Assembly: GCA_963695805.1 (NCBI GenBank) | Contig: CAVOHV010000015.1 | Span: forward strand, 186,001 to 250,000 | DNA from: DASUPK01 sp963695805 | Lineage (GTDB): Bacteria > Actinomycetota > Thermoleophilia > Solirubrobacterales > 70-9 | DNA length: 64,000 bases | Reading direction: 5' to 3' | In this document: piece after piece, positions 19,509 through 27,732 of the stretch | Position numbering within the stretch: the first letter of the stretch is position 1 | How the letters are laid out: the number at the start of each line of letters is the position of its first letter | Made by a program: the position numbers and the translations under genes | The notes under the pieces: generated by a model | What the model saw: the letters and a program-made list of their open reading frames with translations, nothing else | Database searches by the model: none | What the model was told of the DNA's origin: nothing

Positions 19509-20690
19509 ATGAGCACCGTGAATGGAAGAGCCAACGGCGCCCGCCGCAACGGCGGCCGGGACGACAAGGTCCGGGTCGCGGTCGTCGGCGTCGGTAACTG
19601 CGCGAGCTCTTTCGTGCAGGGCGTCCAGTACTACAAGGACGCCGATCCCACTGAGCAGGTCCCGGGCCTCATGCACGTGGATCTGGGCGGCTACCACGTG
19701 AGCGATATCGAGTTCACGGCCGCCTTCGATATCGACGCGGACAAGGTCGGGAAGGACCTCTCCGAGGCGATCTGGGCCGGCCAGAACAACACGATGAAGT
19801 TCTCGGACGTGCCGAAGCTGGGCGTCAAGGTCCACCGCGGCATGACCCATGACGGCCTCGGCAAGTATCTGAAGGAGAAGATCACCAAGGCACCGGGCGA
19901 GACCGCCGACATCGTCGGGATCCTCCAGGACACCCAGACGGACGTGCTGGTCTGCTACCTCCCGGTCGGATCGGAGCAGGCGACCAAGTGGTACGTCGAG
20001 CAGGCGCTCGCCGCCGGCGTCGGCTTCGTGAACTGCCTGCCGGTGTTCATCGCCCGCGAGGACTACTGGGACCGGCGCTTCGAGGAGGCCGGGTTGCCGA
20101 TCATCGGCGACGACATCAAGTCCCAGGTCGGCGCCACGATCGTGCACCGCCAGCTGGCGAGGCTGTTCGCCGACCGCGGCGTGCGCATGGAGCGCACCAG
20201 CCAGCTCAACGTCGGCGGGAACATGGACTTCTACAACATGCTCGAGCGCGAGCGGCTGGAGTCCAAGAAGATCTCGAAGACGAACGCGGTCACCTCGATC
20301 ATGGACCACGAGCTGCCCGCGGAGGACGTCTACATCGGCCCCTCGGACTACGTGCCGTGGCTGACCGACCGCAAGTGGGCGCACATTCGCGTGGAGGGCA
20401 GGGCCTTCGGCGACGTGCCGCTCAACCTCGAGCTCAAGCTCGAGGTCTGGGACTCGCCGAATTCCGCCGGCATCGTCATCGACGCGGTGCGGATCGTGAA
20501 GCTGGCCCTGAACCATGGCATCGCGGGTCAGCTGGACGGGCCCTCCAGCTACCTGATGAAGTCGCCGCACAACCAGCGGCCTGATTCGCTGGCGCGCGAG
20601 CTGACGGAGGAGTTCATCGGGAAGTACGCGCGCGAGCGTGGAGTGCCGGCCGGCAAGGGCTCGAGCAAGGCGAAGGCCAAGGCGAAGTAG
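19509..20690 (+). CDS. ino1: Inositol-3-phosphate synthase
   Basis: Ino1 converts glucose-6-phosphate to inositol-3(1)-phosphate using NAD. The 393-residue protein has the NAD-binding loop VAVVGVGNCASSFVQGV, the central TDVLVCYLPVGSEQAT, the catalytic region GDDIKSQVGATIVHRQLA and QLNVGGNMDFYNM, and KKISKTNAVTSI, all features of the actinobacterial/archaeal short form. A Lys/Ala-rich tail (GSSKAKAKAK) is extra. ATG at 19509 follows AAAGG; a stronger GAGGAGG lies 11 bp further up. It provides the head group for the adjacent CDP-alcohol phosphotransferase. Confidence 0.95.
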   Translation: MSTVNGRANGARRNGGRDDKVRVAVVGVGNCASSFVQGVQYYKDADPTEQVPGLMHVDLGGYHVSDIEFTAAFDIDADKVGKDLSEAIWAGQNNTMKFSDVPKLGVKVHRGMTHDGLGKYLKEKITKAPGETADIVGILQDTQTDVLVCYLPVGSEQATKWYVEQALAAGVGFVNCLPVFIAREDYWDRRFEEAGLPIIGDDIKSQVGATIVHRQLARLFADRGVRMERTSQLNVGGNMDFYNMLERERLESKKISKTNAVTSIMDHELPAEDVYIGPSDYVPWLTDRKWAHIRVEGRAFGDVPLNLELKLEVWDSPNSAGIVIDAVRIVKLALNHGIAGQLDGPSSYLMKSPHNQRPDSLARELTEEFIGKYARERGVPAGKGSSKAKAKAK

Positions 20691-20736
20691 CGACGGCCCC
20701 GGGGTTCCCTGGGGCGCGCATAGACTCGCGATCAGG

Positions 20737-20895
20737 GTGGTTTCGGCCACCGTGAGCGAGAACGCGATCGAGTTCGAGATCGAACCCGGCCGGCACTGGC
20801 TTGGGCTCGCGTGCGCCCGCTCCCGGAGGCACGGGGTGAATGACCACCGGCGGATCGGTCTCCCGGTGCGGGCGTTGAGCTTCGAGCGCCTCTAA
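20737..20895 (+). CDS. Possible small ORF, 52 codons
   Basis: The 214-bp gap between ino1 and the glycosyltransferase-PHP gene holds a GTG-initiated ORF (VSATVSENAIEFEIEPGRHW onward, ending PVRALSFERL) with strongly GC-biased third positions and few rare codons, as in the genuine neighbours. No family is recognised and no good RBS precedes it. High GC alone often yields such frames, so this is weak. A GC hairpin without T-run (GCCCC/GGGGC near 20697) follows ino1. Confidence 0.25.
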   Translation: MVSATVSENAIEFEIEPGRHWLGLACARSRRHGVNDHRRIGLPVRALSFERL

Positions 20896-20904
20896 GCTCG
20901 GCGC

Positions 20905-22833
20905 GTGACCGACCAATCCCTGGCGATCGCCCAGGTATCGCCCCACCCGTGGGAGAAACGGCACGAGATCAATGAGTTCGTCACCCGCACCTCTGCGGAG
21001 CTCGCGGCGCGCGGGCACCGCGTCCTGATCGTCGCGCCGTCGGATTCCCGCGAGGCGATTCGCGAGAGCCGTCGGTTGATCCGTGAGGCGGAAGGGAACC
21101 CCGAGGTCGTCTGGCGGGGCGAGACTCCGCGGGTGATCGCAATCGGGCAGAGCATCCCCCTGCCGAGCGGTCCGCGACGCAGGCCGGCGCCGCTGCCCGT
21201 GGACGTGAGTGGAGCACTCGAGCGCCTGCTCGGTGTGGTCCACCTCGACATCGTGCACGTCCATGAGCCGTTCGCGCCGAGCACCGGCTCCGCCGCCCTG
21301 CGCCACTCGATGTCGCTCAACGTGGCGACCTTCCACGAGCCCGTGGAGCGTGTGCTGTCCACCCAGGTGGCTCGGATGCTGGTCGAGGTCTTCTTCGGGC
21401 GGATCGATGCCCGCACGGCGAGCAACGAGGCCACCGGGGAGCTCCTGCAGCGCTTCTTCCCGGGCCAGTACGAGCTGATCAGGCCGGGCGCTGCGGTCGC
21501 CGAGCCCGCCCTCGAGCCACCGCCGGCGGGGAGGGTGCGGATCGCCTACTGCGCCGAGGAGGAACGCGGCGCGCTGCGCCTGCTGCTCCGGGCACTCCGG
21601 AAACTCCCCGACGACCTCGACTGGGAGGGCGTCATCTGGTTCGACGGGCCCACCGACCCGCTCGCCCGCGTCAGCCGTCGGCTGCGGGAAAGGCTCTGCG
21701 TCGTCCGGCCACGGGACGGCGAGCCCGCGGAGTTCCTGGCCGGCGCGGACATCACCTGCCTCGCCTCCGGAGGCGTCAGGGCCGCCCCCGGCCTGGTGAG
21801 GAAGGCGTTCGCCGCCGGCGCTGTCCCCGTCGTCTCGGATCTCGAGCTCTACCGCGAGCTGGTGGGCGAGGGACAGCGTGGGCTGCTCTTCCCGCTCGGC
21901 GACGTCCTAACGCTGGCGGCACAGGTCGAGCGTCTCTGCCGCGACTCGGCGTTCCGCGAGGGGCTCCGCGCGTCAGCCCGGTCCAGCTTCGAGGCGCGGC
22001 GCTGGGACGTCGTGACCGACGACGTCGAGGCGGTCTATCGCAGGTTGGTTGGGAGACGCCGTGACGGCGCCGGGAACCCGGAGATTCGCCGCCGGCTGCA
22101 GGGGCGCGAGTACATCCACTGCGACCTGCACATGCACACCGATCACTCGCCGGACTGCGCGACCCCGGCGGAGCTTCTGCTCGAGACCGCCAAGGAGCAG
22201 GGCCTGGGCGCGATCGCGATCACCGACCACAACGAGATCTCCGGCGCTGTCGAGGCCCAGGAGATCGCGGCTCGGATCGGCGGGATCAAGGTGATCCTCG
22301 CCGAGGAGGTGAAGACCGCGCACGAGGGCGAGGTGATCGGCCTCTTCCTGAGCGAGCGGATAGAGCGCGGGATGTCGATGGCCGAGACGATCGCCGAGAT
22401 CCGGCGGCAGGGCGGGCTCGTCTATGTGCCCCACCCGTTCGACAGGCTGCACTCGGTCCCGGACTACGAGAACCTGCTCGAGATCGTCGACGAGATCGAC
22501 ATCCTCGAGGTCTTCAACCCGAGGGTGACCCTGTCGTCGTTCAACGAGGAGGCGGTCCGCTTCGCCCGCAAATACGCGATCGTCCCCGGGGCCGGCTCGG
22601 ACAGCCACGTGGCGCAGGGTCTCGGCAGCGTCAAGATCCGCCTGCGGGACTTCGAGGGCGCTCAGGAGTTCCTCGAGTCGATGCGCGAGGCGGACATCGT
22701 CCGGAAGCACAAGAACCTGGTCTACGTGCAGGCGCTCAAGTTCCTGCAGACCAGCGGCGGGCGGGGCGGTCGGTCCCTTGCGGAACGTGACGGTCGCAGC
22801 AAGCCGCAGCGCCGGAGCGCGAGCAAGAGTTGA
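20905..22833 (+). CDS. Glycosyltransferase-PHP phosphoesterase fusion
   Basis: A 642-residue two-domain protein. Residues 1-390 follow the GT-B glycosyltransferase plan of family 4 (AQVSPHPWEKRHEINEF, HLDIVHVHEPFAPSTG, and the C-terminal donor half with AGAVPVVSDLELYRELV), although the usual E-x7-E motif is weak. From about residue 403 a PHP domain starts, with metal-binding HMHTDHS, TDHNE, PHPFDR and GSDSH. PHP domains hydrolyse phosphoesters. Lying after Ino1 and the phosphotransferase, it could build or trim phosphorylated inositol glycolipids or glycosides. GTG start at 20905; its stop overlaps the next ATG (TGATG). Confidence 0.8.
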   Translation: MTDQSLAIAQVSPHPWEKRHEINEFVTRTSAELAARGHRVLIVAPSDSREAIRESRRLIREAEGNPEVVWRGETPRVIAIGQSIPLPSGPRRRPAPLPVDVSGALERLLGVVHLDIVHVHEPFAPSTGSAALRHSMSLNVATFHEPVERVLSTQVARMLVEVFFGRIDARTASNEATGELLQRFFPGQYELIRPGAAVAEPALEPPPAGRVRIAYCAEEERGALRLLLRALRKLPDDLDWEGVIWFDGPTDPLARVSRRLRERLCVVRPRDGEPAEFLAGADITCLASGGVRAAPGLVRKAFAAGAVPVVSDLELYRELVGEGQRGLLFPLGDVLTLAAQVERLCRDSAFREGLRASARSSFEARRWDVVTDDVEAVYRRLVGRRRDGAGNPEIRRRLQGREYIHCDLHMHTDHSPDCATPAELLLETAKEQGLGAIAITDHNEISGAVEAQEIAARIGGIKVILAEEVKTAHEGEVIGLFLSERIERGMSMAETIAEIRRQGGLVYVPHPFDRLHSVPDYENLLEIVDEIDILEVFNPRVTLSSFNEEAVRFARKYAIVPGAGSDSHVAQGLGSVKIRLRDFEGAQEFLESMREADIVRKHKNLVYVQALKFLQTSGGRGGRSLAERDGRSKPQRRSASKS

Positions 22834-23489
22834 TGCACCCGCAAGGGGCCGGGCCGGGGCCGAAGAAGAGGCAAGGGGCCGTGTCATCCATCACCGACGA
22901 CGAGATCCGCGAGAAGTACCTCGAGCGCGCAATCCGGGAGCTGAACGACCTCGGCCGCGAACTCTCGGAGTGCGCCGACTGCCCGCGCGGCAACGTGATG
23001 CCCGTGCAGGGCTCCGGCCACCCCCAGGCAGACATCTTGATGCTCAAGGGCTCGGCCACCGCCTCGGAGATCGAGGAGGGGGTCGCGTTCTACGGCCGCG
23101 CCGGCAACGCGTTGATGAAGAGCTTCAAGCGGCTGGCGATCGACCCGATCGTGGTCTTCGGCACGCTCTGCGCGAAGTGCCCACTCACCGATCCCTCCCA
23201 GGCCTCGGAGTCCTGCGTCGCGAGGGTCGCGGAGGAGATCGCAATCGTGCAGCCGCGAATGGTCGTTGTGATGGGGGAGGAGGCCCTGCAGACGCTGAAT
23301 GACCTCGAGCTGCCGCTCGCGGAGCCGATCGAGCCGCGGGAGGGCGAGCTGCAGAACCTGACGCCGACCATCGACGCGCTCTACGTGCCCGACATCGACG
23401 ACTCGCTCGACACCGATGATGCGAAGCAGCGCTTCTGGTCCGCGTTCAGGGTGGTCGGCGAGTGGTACGACCAGCTGCCGCCGTACTAG
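22833..23489 (+). CDS. Uracil-DNA glycosylase superfamily-like protein
   Basis: The 218-residue protein aligns by eye with family 4 UDG-like proteins: an N-terminal Cys pair (SECADCPRGNVMPVQGSG), ADILMLKGS, then FYGRAGNALMKSFKRLAI, and VFGTLCAKCPLTDPSQ carrying further cysteines that could bind the Fe-S cluster, and QPRMVVVMGEEALQTL. The usual active-site GEAPG is replaced by KGSAT, so uracil excision is doubtful. It is coupled to the GT-PHP gene by a TGATG overlap, an unusual neighbour for a repair enzyme. Confidence 0.6.
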   Translation: MHPQGAGPGPKKRQGAVSSITDDEIREKYLERAIRELNDLGRELSECADCPRGNVMPVQGSGHPQADILMLKGSATASEIEEGVAFYGRAGNALMKSFKRLAIDPIVVFGTLCAKCPLTDPSQASESCVARVAEEIAIVQPRMVVVMGEEALQTLNDLELPLAEPIEPREGELQNLTPTIDALYVPDIDDSLDTDDAKQRFWSAFRVVGEWYDQLPPY

Positions 23490-23522
23490 AGGTCGGCGCG
23501 AGAAGGCCCGCATCCTCGGCAG

Positions 23523-25073
23523 CTAGTTCTGGCGCTTCGGCCGGACCTTGCAGCTCGTGCGCTTGTGGACGCCCGAGCCGGGTGGTCCCACCGTCACGGT
23601 GACGTTCCGCCGTCGCGGGCAGGCGATGACCTTGAGCACTCCGGCCTTCGGCTTCGAGGCGATCCCGCCTCCCCTGACCGAGACGCGGTAGCCCTTCGGA
23701 TAGCGCGCCCGGCCGAGGAAGATCTCGCTCTGCCGAGCCTTGAGGGCGCGCTTCGAGCGCTTCTTGACTCGACGCGCGAACTTCTTTCCACCCGGACCCT
23801 TGGTCGTGTAGGTGAACTGGAAGGTGCGCGTCGCCGGGTCGAACTGCCAGCCCGTCGGCGTGCCGGCGACCAGCTGCGGATAGGGCTGCGAGAGGACGTC
23901 GAGCTTCTGTTGCTTCACGTTGGAGCCGATCGGCGGCAGGTTCGGATCGACCACCACCGCCTGGGTTCCGGTGCCCGTGGTGGTCGGGTCCTGGCACTCG
24001 CAGTAGTGCCAGTACTCCCAGGAGACCATGTGGCGGTCGGCGTGGGCGAGGTTCGAGCGGATCGTCGCCAGGTCGTCGGTGGCCCCGAACTCGCTCAGCA
24101 TCAGCGCATCGCCGGTCGCCTGTGCCCGCTTGTCGGCGTTGGAGAGCACGTGCTCGTTCTGCTCGTCGCAGCTCGCCAGGTTGTAGGGGGGTGCGGCGAG
24201 ACCGGGAGTGCAGTAGAGGTGGAAGCTGAACCCGGTGGCGCGGTCCCCGAGCGCCGGGACGTTCGTGTCGGCGCCGAAGTTGAACAGCACGTTCGGCTCG
24301 TACCAGATCAGCTTCTGGCGCTCGACGGCCCTGATCCGGTCGAGGACCCGCCGGTAGAACGGACCCAGGGCGCCGGTGTCGAACGCCGGGCAGCCGGTCA
24401 GGGCCAGGCAGGTCGCCCACGGGGTCCCGGGCCAGGGCTCATTCAGCAGGTCGAAGCCGATGGTGTGCTGGGCCGAGGCGAATCGGGAGGCGACGTGGCC
24501 CCACGCAGCCGCGTAGCGGTCCTGCAAGCCGACTCCGCCCGGACCCGGGTCGTCGGCCCAGAAGTGGTCGAACGCGCGCAGCACCGCGGGCATGCCGAAG
24601 TAGTTGCCCGGGAAGCCGAGCTGCGGCTGGTTCGGCAGGCCGTCGTCCTGGACCGCCCAGTCCGGCCAGCCCTCCCCCTGGAAGCGCTCGTTGTAGAGGT
24701 CCTGGTGGAAGTCGAGCTGGCTGAAGATGCCGTGCTTCGCGAGGGTCGACTCGCTCGCGGCGATCTGGTTGAGGTAGGCGTCGTCATAGATCCCCGGATT
24801 CGGCTCCACGCCGGCGTAGATCACGCCGAGGCGGACGACGTTGAACCCGTTTCGCTGGAGGAAGGCGGCGTCGTCAGCGCCGAAGCCAGCGGCCGCGGGG
24901 TAGTACGGCGGCCGCTTGTAGACCATGTTGACCCCATGCATGATCACTGTGCGCCCCTTGGCGTCCGTGATCCAGCGGCCGGTGTGGCCGAGGGGTGTGG
25001 TGGGTGCTGCCTGCGCCAGGGCGGGCAGGAGCAGGAGGGCGAGCGCAACCAGGGCCGCGATCGCTCGCCGCAT
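23523..25073 (-). CDS. Secreted GH5-type glycosidase (endoglycoceramidase-like)
   Basis: A 516-residue exported protein with a clear signal peptide (AIAALVALALLLLPALAQA). The (beta/alpha)8 glycosidase domain opens with the GH5 pattern GRTVIMHGVNMVYKRPPYYP, contains the acid/base Glu in FDLLNEPWPG and the nucleophile Glu in LMLSEFGATDD, and resembles endoglycoceramidase/glucosylceramidase members of GH5. After about residue 410 a basic beta-rich module (RRVKKRSKRALKARQ) may bind the cell surface. The substrate is probably a glycolipid or glucan outside the cell. Its start lies 5 bp downstream of the LLM gene stop. Confidence 0.85.
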   Translation of the reverse strand: MRRAIAALVALALLLLPALAQAAPTTPLGHTGRWITDAKGRTVIMHGVNMVYKRPPYYPAAAGFGADDAAFLQRNGFNVVRLGVIYAGVEPNPGIYDDAYLNQIAASESTLAKHGIFSQLDFHQDLYNERFQGEGWPDWAVQDDGLPNQPQLGFPGNYFGMPAVLRAFDHFWADDPGPGGVGLQDRYAAAWGHVASRFASAQHTIGFDLLNEPWPGTPWATCLALTGCPAFDTGALGPFYRRVLDRIRAVERQKLIWYEPNVLFNFGADTNVPALGDRATGFSFHLYCTPGLAAPPYNLASCDEQNEHVLSNADKRAQATGDALMLSEFGATDDLATIRSNLAHADRHMVSWEYWHYCECQDPTTTGTGTQAVVVDPNLPPIGSNVKQQKLDVLSQPYPQLVAGTPTGWQFDPATRTFQFTYTTKGPGGKKFARRVKKRSKRALKARQSEIFLGRARYPKGYRVSVRGGGIASKPKAGVLKVIACPRRRNVTVTVGPPGSGVHKRTSCKVRPKRQN

Positions 25074-25078
25074 TCTCG

Positions 25079-25861
25079 CTAGACGCCTGGCGCCGATGCT
25101 TCGGCCAGCTCGCTCATGTCCTCGAAGGTGGCGCTGGCAAGGGCCCTGACCACCACGGTGTCGAGCGCGCGGTAGCGGGAGAGCTCTTCCTGGGCGTCGC
25201 CGGCGTTCTCGGCCGCCACCCCCACGGTCCCCTCCGGCGCTCCTTGGCGATCGAAGTGATTTCGGTAGCCCTGGTGCATGTCTCGATAGAACGACTCGTC
25301 CTTCGCCAGGCGCTCCTCAGCGCTGGCGCCGACCGCGGTGCGCACGTAGCCGAAGATCGCCGGTGGCTCCCTGCCCGCCTCACTCGCTCCGGCCTCTACC
25401 CCCTGTCTGGCCTGCACCGCGAACTCGGGCGTCATCCAGTTGAAGAACACGCCGTCCCACTCCGAGCCGCCGAGGGCGGTCATCTTCGGCCCCATCGCGG
25501 CGAGGACCAGACGGATCCCGGGCAGCGCCTCCCGAAGGCCGGGCAGAGCCTCCCGCATCCTGGTCAGCGGCTTCTCGGTGAAGCCCGCTCCCACGCCGAG
25601 CCAGAGGCGGGCTCGGTCGAGGCCGAGGCGCTCGATGTCAGCGGCGATCTCCTCGGGGGACTGGCGGTCAAGCGCGATGACGGCGACACCGAGGTCGATC
25701 CGGTCGGCGCCCCTTGCGTACTCCGCCAGTGTCTCGAGGCCCCCGGCCCCCGGATGGTCGTTCGACCACATCGAGCTGTAGCCGAGCTCCTGGCAGCGGG
25801 CGGCCAGGGGGCTCGCGATCTCGGGGTCGAGCCCGGCGGTGACCCCGAACCCTCTGCTCAC
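25079..25861 (-). CDS. LLM-class F420-dependent oxidoreductase
   Basis: A 260-residue luciferase-like monooxygenase-fold protein (GFGVTAGLDPEIASPLAARC, YSSMWSNDHPGAGGLETLA, RIDLGVAVIALDRQSPEEIA, LWLGVGAGF). In actinobacteria this branch mostly uses coenzyme F420 for hydride transfer; the substrate cannot be predicted. The family is usually 290-350 residues, so this is a short member that still retains the barrel. GTG at 25861 overlaps the stop of the upstream methyltransferase gene (GTGA), implying coupled translation. Confidence 0.85.
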   Translation of the reverse strand: MSRGFGVTAGLDPEIASPLAARCQELGYSSMWSNDHPGAGGLETLAEYARGADRIDLGVAVIALDRQSPEEIAADIERLGLDRARLWLGVGAGFTEKPLTRMREALPGLREALPGIRLVLAAMGPKMTALGGSEWDGVFFNWMTPEFAVQARQGVEAGASEAGREPPAIFGYVRTAVGASAEERLAKDESFYRDMHQGYRNHFDRQGAPEGTVGVAAENAGDAQEELSRYRALDTVVVRALASATFEDMSELAEASAPGV

Positions 25862-27225
25862 GAAGCCTTCTCGAGCAGCGCCACGCACTCGATGTGCGGG
25901 GTCTGCGGAAACATGTCGACGGGTCGCACGCGGCGCACCCTATAGCCGGCCTCGGCGAGCTGCGCCGCGTTCGGGGCGAGGGTGGTCGGGTTGCAGGAGA
26001 CGTAGACGATGCGGGGCGCCTCACACTCGATCACGCGCCGCACCACCTTCTTGGAGAGACCTGCGCGCGGCGGGTCGACGACCACGACGTCCGGCTTGCC
26101 GGCCTCGTCCACGAGTGGGCGGATCTCCTTGCGGGCGTCGCCGGCGAGGAAGTACGCGTTGTCGATCCCGTTGAGCCGGGCGTTCTCCTCGGCGTCCGCG
26201 ATCGCCTCCGGGACGATCTCGACGCCCCAGACTTCGCCGGCCCGCGAGGCGAGGCTGAGTCCCAGTGTCCCGATGCCGCAGAAGAGGTCGAAGACGCGCT
26301 CACTGCCCGTCAGTCCGGCCATCTCGGCCCCGATGCCGTAGAGGCGGTCGGCCATCTCCGTGTTGGTCTGGAAGAAGGCGTTGTGGGAGATCCGGAAGCG
26401 CAGGCCGCAGAGCTCCTCCTCGAGGTACTCACTGCCGAGCACGCCCGTCGGACCTTCGGTGCCGCCGCTCGAGCCTTCGACGATCGTGTGCAGGTCGACG
26501 GGCGGACGCGGGATCTCGGACGGTGAGGTGACCAGACGGGTCTGCAGCTGCCCGGTACGGCGGCCCTCGCGGACAACGAGGTTGCGGAGGATGCCCGTGC
26601 GCTTACGGCGGTCGTAGGCGGGCAGCCCCTCCGCCGCCGCCCAGGCCCGGATCTCGTTCCGTCGGGCGTTGTTGCGCTCGGAGGCGAGCTGGCAGTCCTC
26701 CGCGTCCACGATCAGGTCCCAGCGGCCGCGGGCATGGAAGCCGAGGGTGAGCTCACCGTCGTGCTCGCCGAAGGAGTACTCGAGCTTGTTGCGGTAGCGC
26801 CACTGCTCGACAGCGGGCTCGATCTCCTCCAGCTCGAACCCGTCGAGGCCGCCGAGCCTGACCAGCGCGTCCAGGACCTGAGAGTGCTTGTGGCGAAGCT
26901 GCTGCTCGTAGGGCAGGGACTGCCACGGGGCGCCGGGGCAGGGTTGGCCGCCGTGGTCGCACCGGGCGGGGAGGCGGTCCGGCGATTCCTGGATCAGCTC
27001 GAGGGCAGAGGCCTCGGCGTAGCCGCGCTTTGCCTTGGTGACCTCTGCGCGAACGCGATCCCCGGGCAGGCCGCCGGCGACGAAGACGACGTAGCCATTC
27101 CGGCGCGCGATGCCCCTGCCGCCGTAGGCGAGCGACTCGACGTCGAGGGTGAGCAGCTCGCCGCGCCGCGGGCGCTCGGGCGACTGGGTACCGCTGCGCT
27201 CCTCCGTGTTCAGGGTCTCGGCCAT
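25858..27225 (-). CDS. 23S rRNA (uracil-5-)-methyltransferase, RlmD/TrmA family
   Basis: A 455-residue RNA uracil-C5 methyltransferase. An N-terminal TRAM domain (GELLTLDVESLAYGGRGIAR) precedes a Cys-containing insert (CDHGGQPCPGAPWQSLPYEQQL), which probably holds the family's iron-sulfur cluster in reduced form, and the SAM domain (VFDLFCGIGTLGLSLA, DVVVVDPPRAG, and the catalytic YVSCNPTTLAPN with nucleophilic Cys). It should methylate a 23S rRNA uridine; a tRNA target cannot be excluded. The ATG at 27225 has no evident RBS. Confidence 0.92.
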   Translation of the reverse strand: MAETLNTEERSGTQSPERPRRGELLTLDVESLAYGGRGIARRNGYVVFVAGGLPGDRVRAEVTKAKRGYAEASALELIQESPDRLPARCDHGGQPCPGAPWQSLPYEQQLRHKHSQVLDALVRLGGLDGFELEEIEPAVEQWRYRNKLEYSFGEHDGELTLGFHARGRWDLIVDAEDCQLASERNNARRNEIRAWAAAEGLPAYDRRKRTGILRNLVVREGRRTGQLQTRLVTSPSEIPRPPVDLHTIVEGSSGGTEGPTGVLGSEYLEEELCGLRFRISHNAFFQTNTEMADRLYGIGAEMAGLTGSERVFDLFCGIGTLGLSLASRAGEVWGVEIVPEAIADAEENARLNGIDNAYFLAGDARKEIRPLVDEAGKPDVVVVDPPRAGLSKKVVRRVIECEAPRIVYVSCNPTTLAPNAAQLAEAGYRVRRVRPVDMFPQTPHIECVALLEKAS

Positions 27226-27323
27226 GCTCGGCCTATCGTTGCAGCCGCCAGTGGCCTGGTTTCGGGCGGCTGGCCGCCGAACTGAGCTAGGGCGCCGGGT
27301 ATAGGCTTTGCGCCGCACTCCAC

Positions 27324-27355
27324 AAAACGGGTTGCGCCTGAGGCGCACCCTCGCA
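27324..27355 (-). repeat. Palindromic repeat, copy upstream of the 27.4 kb gene
   Basis: On the minus strand it reads GTGCGAGGGTGCGCCTCAGG then CGCAACCCGTTTT and differs from the 18705 copy mainly in the loop (TCA for GGTA). It forms GGGTGCGCC/GGCGCAACCC. It lies 24 bp before the start of the small coiled-coil gene, immediately ahead of its ribosome binding site. Confidence 0.75.
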
Positions 27356-27378
27356 CTATCCCCAAGAGGAGGTCCAAG

Positions 27379-27732
27379 GTGGAAGCAGGCGAGAGTGGTG
27401 GCGGCGGCAGTGGCATGCGGGACCAGGTCCAGAAGGCGATCGACGATCTGCGCTCAGCCGGGGAGAAGGCGACTGGCGACGTACGTTCGAGCATCGACGA
27501 CGCGATCTCACGGCTGCGGGACGTTTCGGGCGATGCGAGCTCGAAGGCGTCGGACCAGGTCTCGAATTGGCGCGACACCCTGGACAACGCTACCCAGGAC
27601 GTCCGCAAGGAGCTCGCCAAGCTAGCGGTTCGCGCGCAGAGCTCGACCGAGGCGCTCGATGAGATCGCGAAGGAGATCGACGAGCGCCGGAAGTCGGTCG
27701 GCTCCGACGGTTCCGGCAGCCCTAGTTCTTGA
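27379..27732 (+). CDS. Small coiled-coil protein, unknown function
   Basis: A 117-residue hydrophilic protein with a Gly-rich N-terminus (ESGGGGSGM), a continuous amphipathic helix rich in Asp/Arg/Ser (VQKAIDDLRSAGEKATGDVR through LDEIAKEIDERRK) and a Ser/Gly tail. No signal or membrane segment. Such helices occur in phasins, apolipoprotein-like and LEA-like proteins; no family is assigned. A perfect AGGAGG six bases before GTG 27379 marks the start. It overlaps the convergent phasin-like gene by 11 bp. Confidence 0.7.
   Translation: MEAGESGGGGSGMRDQVQKAIDDLRSAGEKATGDVRSSIDDAISRLRDVSGDASSKASDQVSNWRDTLDNATQDVRKELAKLAVRAQSSTEALDEIAKEIDERRKSVGSDGSGSPSS

Noticed and set aside
24841..24860. AACCCGTTTCG in the GH5 gene as a repeat arm
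   Set aside because: It encodes the conserved NGFNVVR segment and no complementary GCGAGGGTGCGCC lies next to it.
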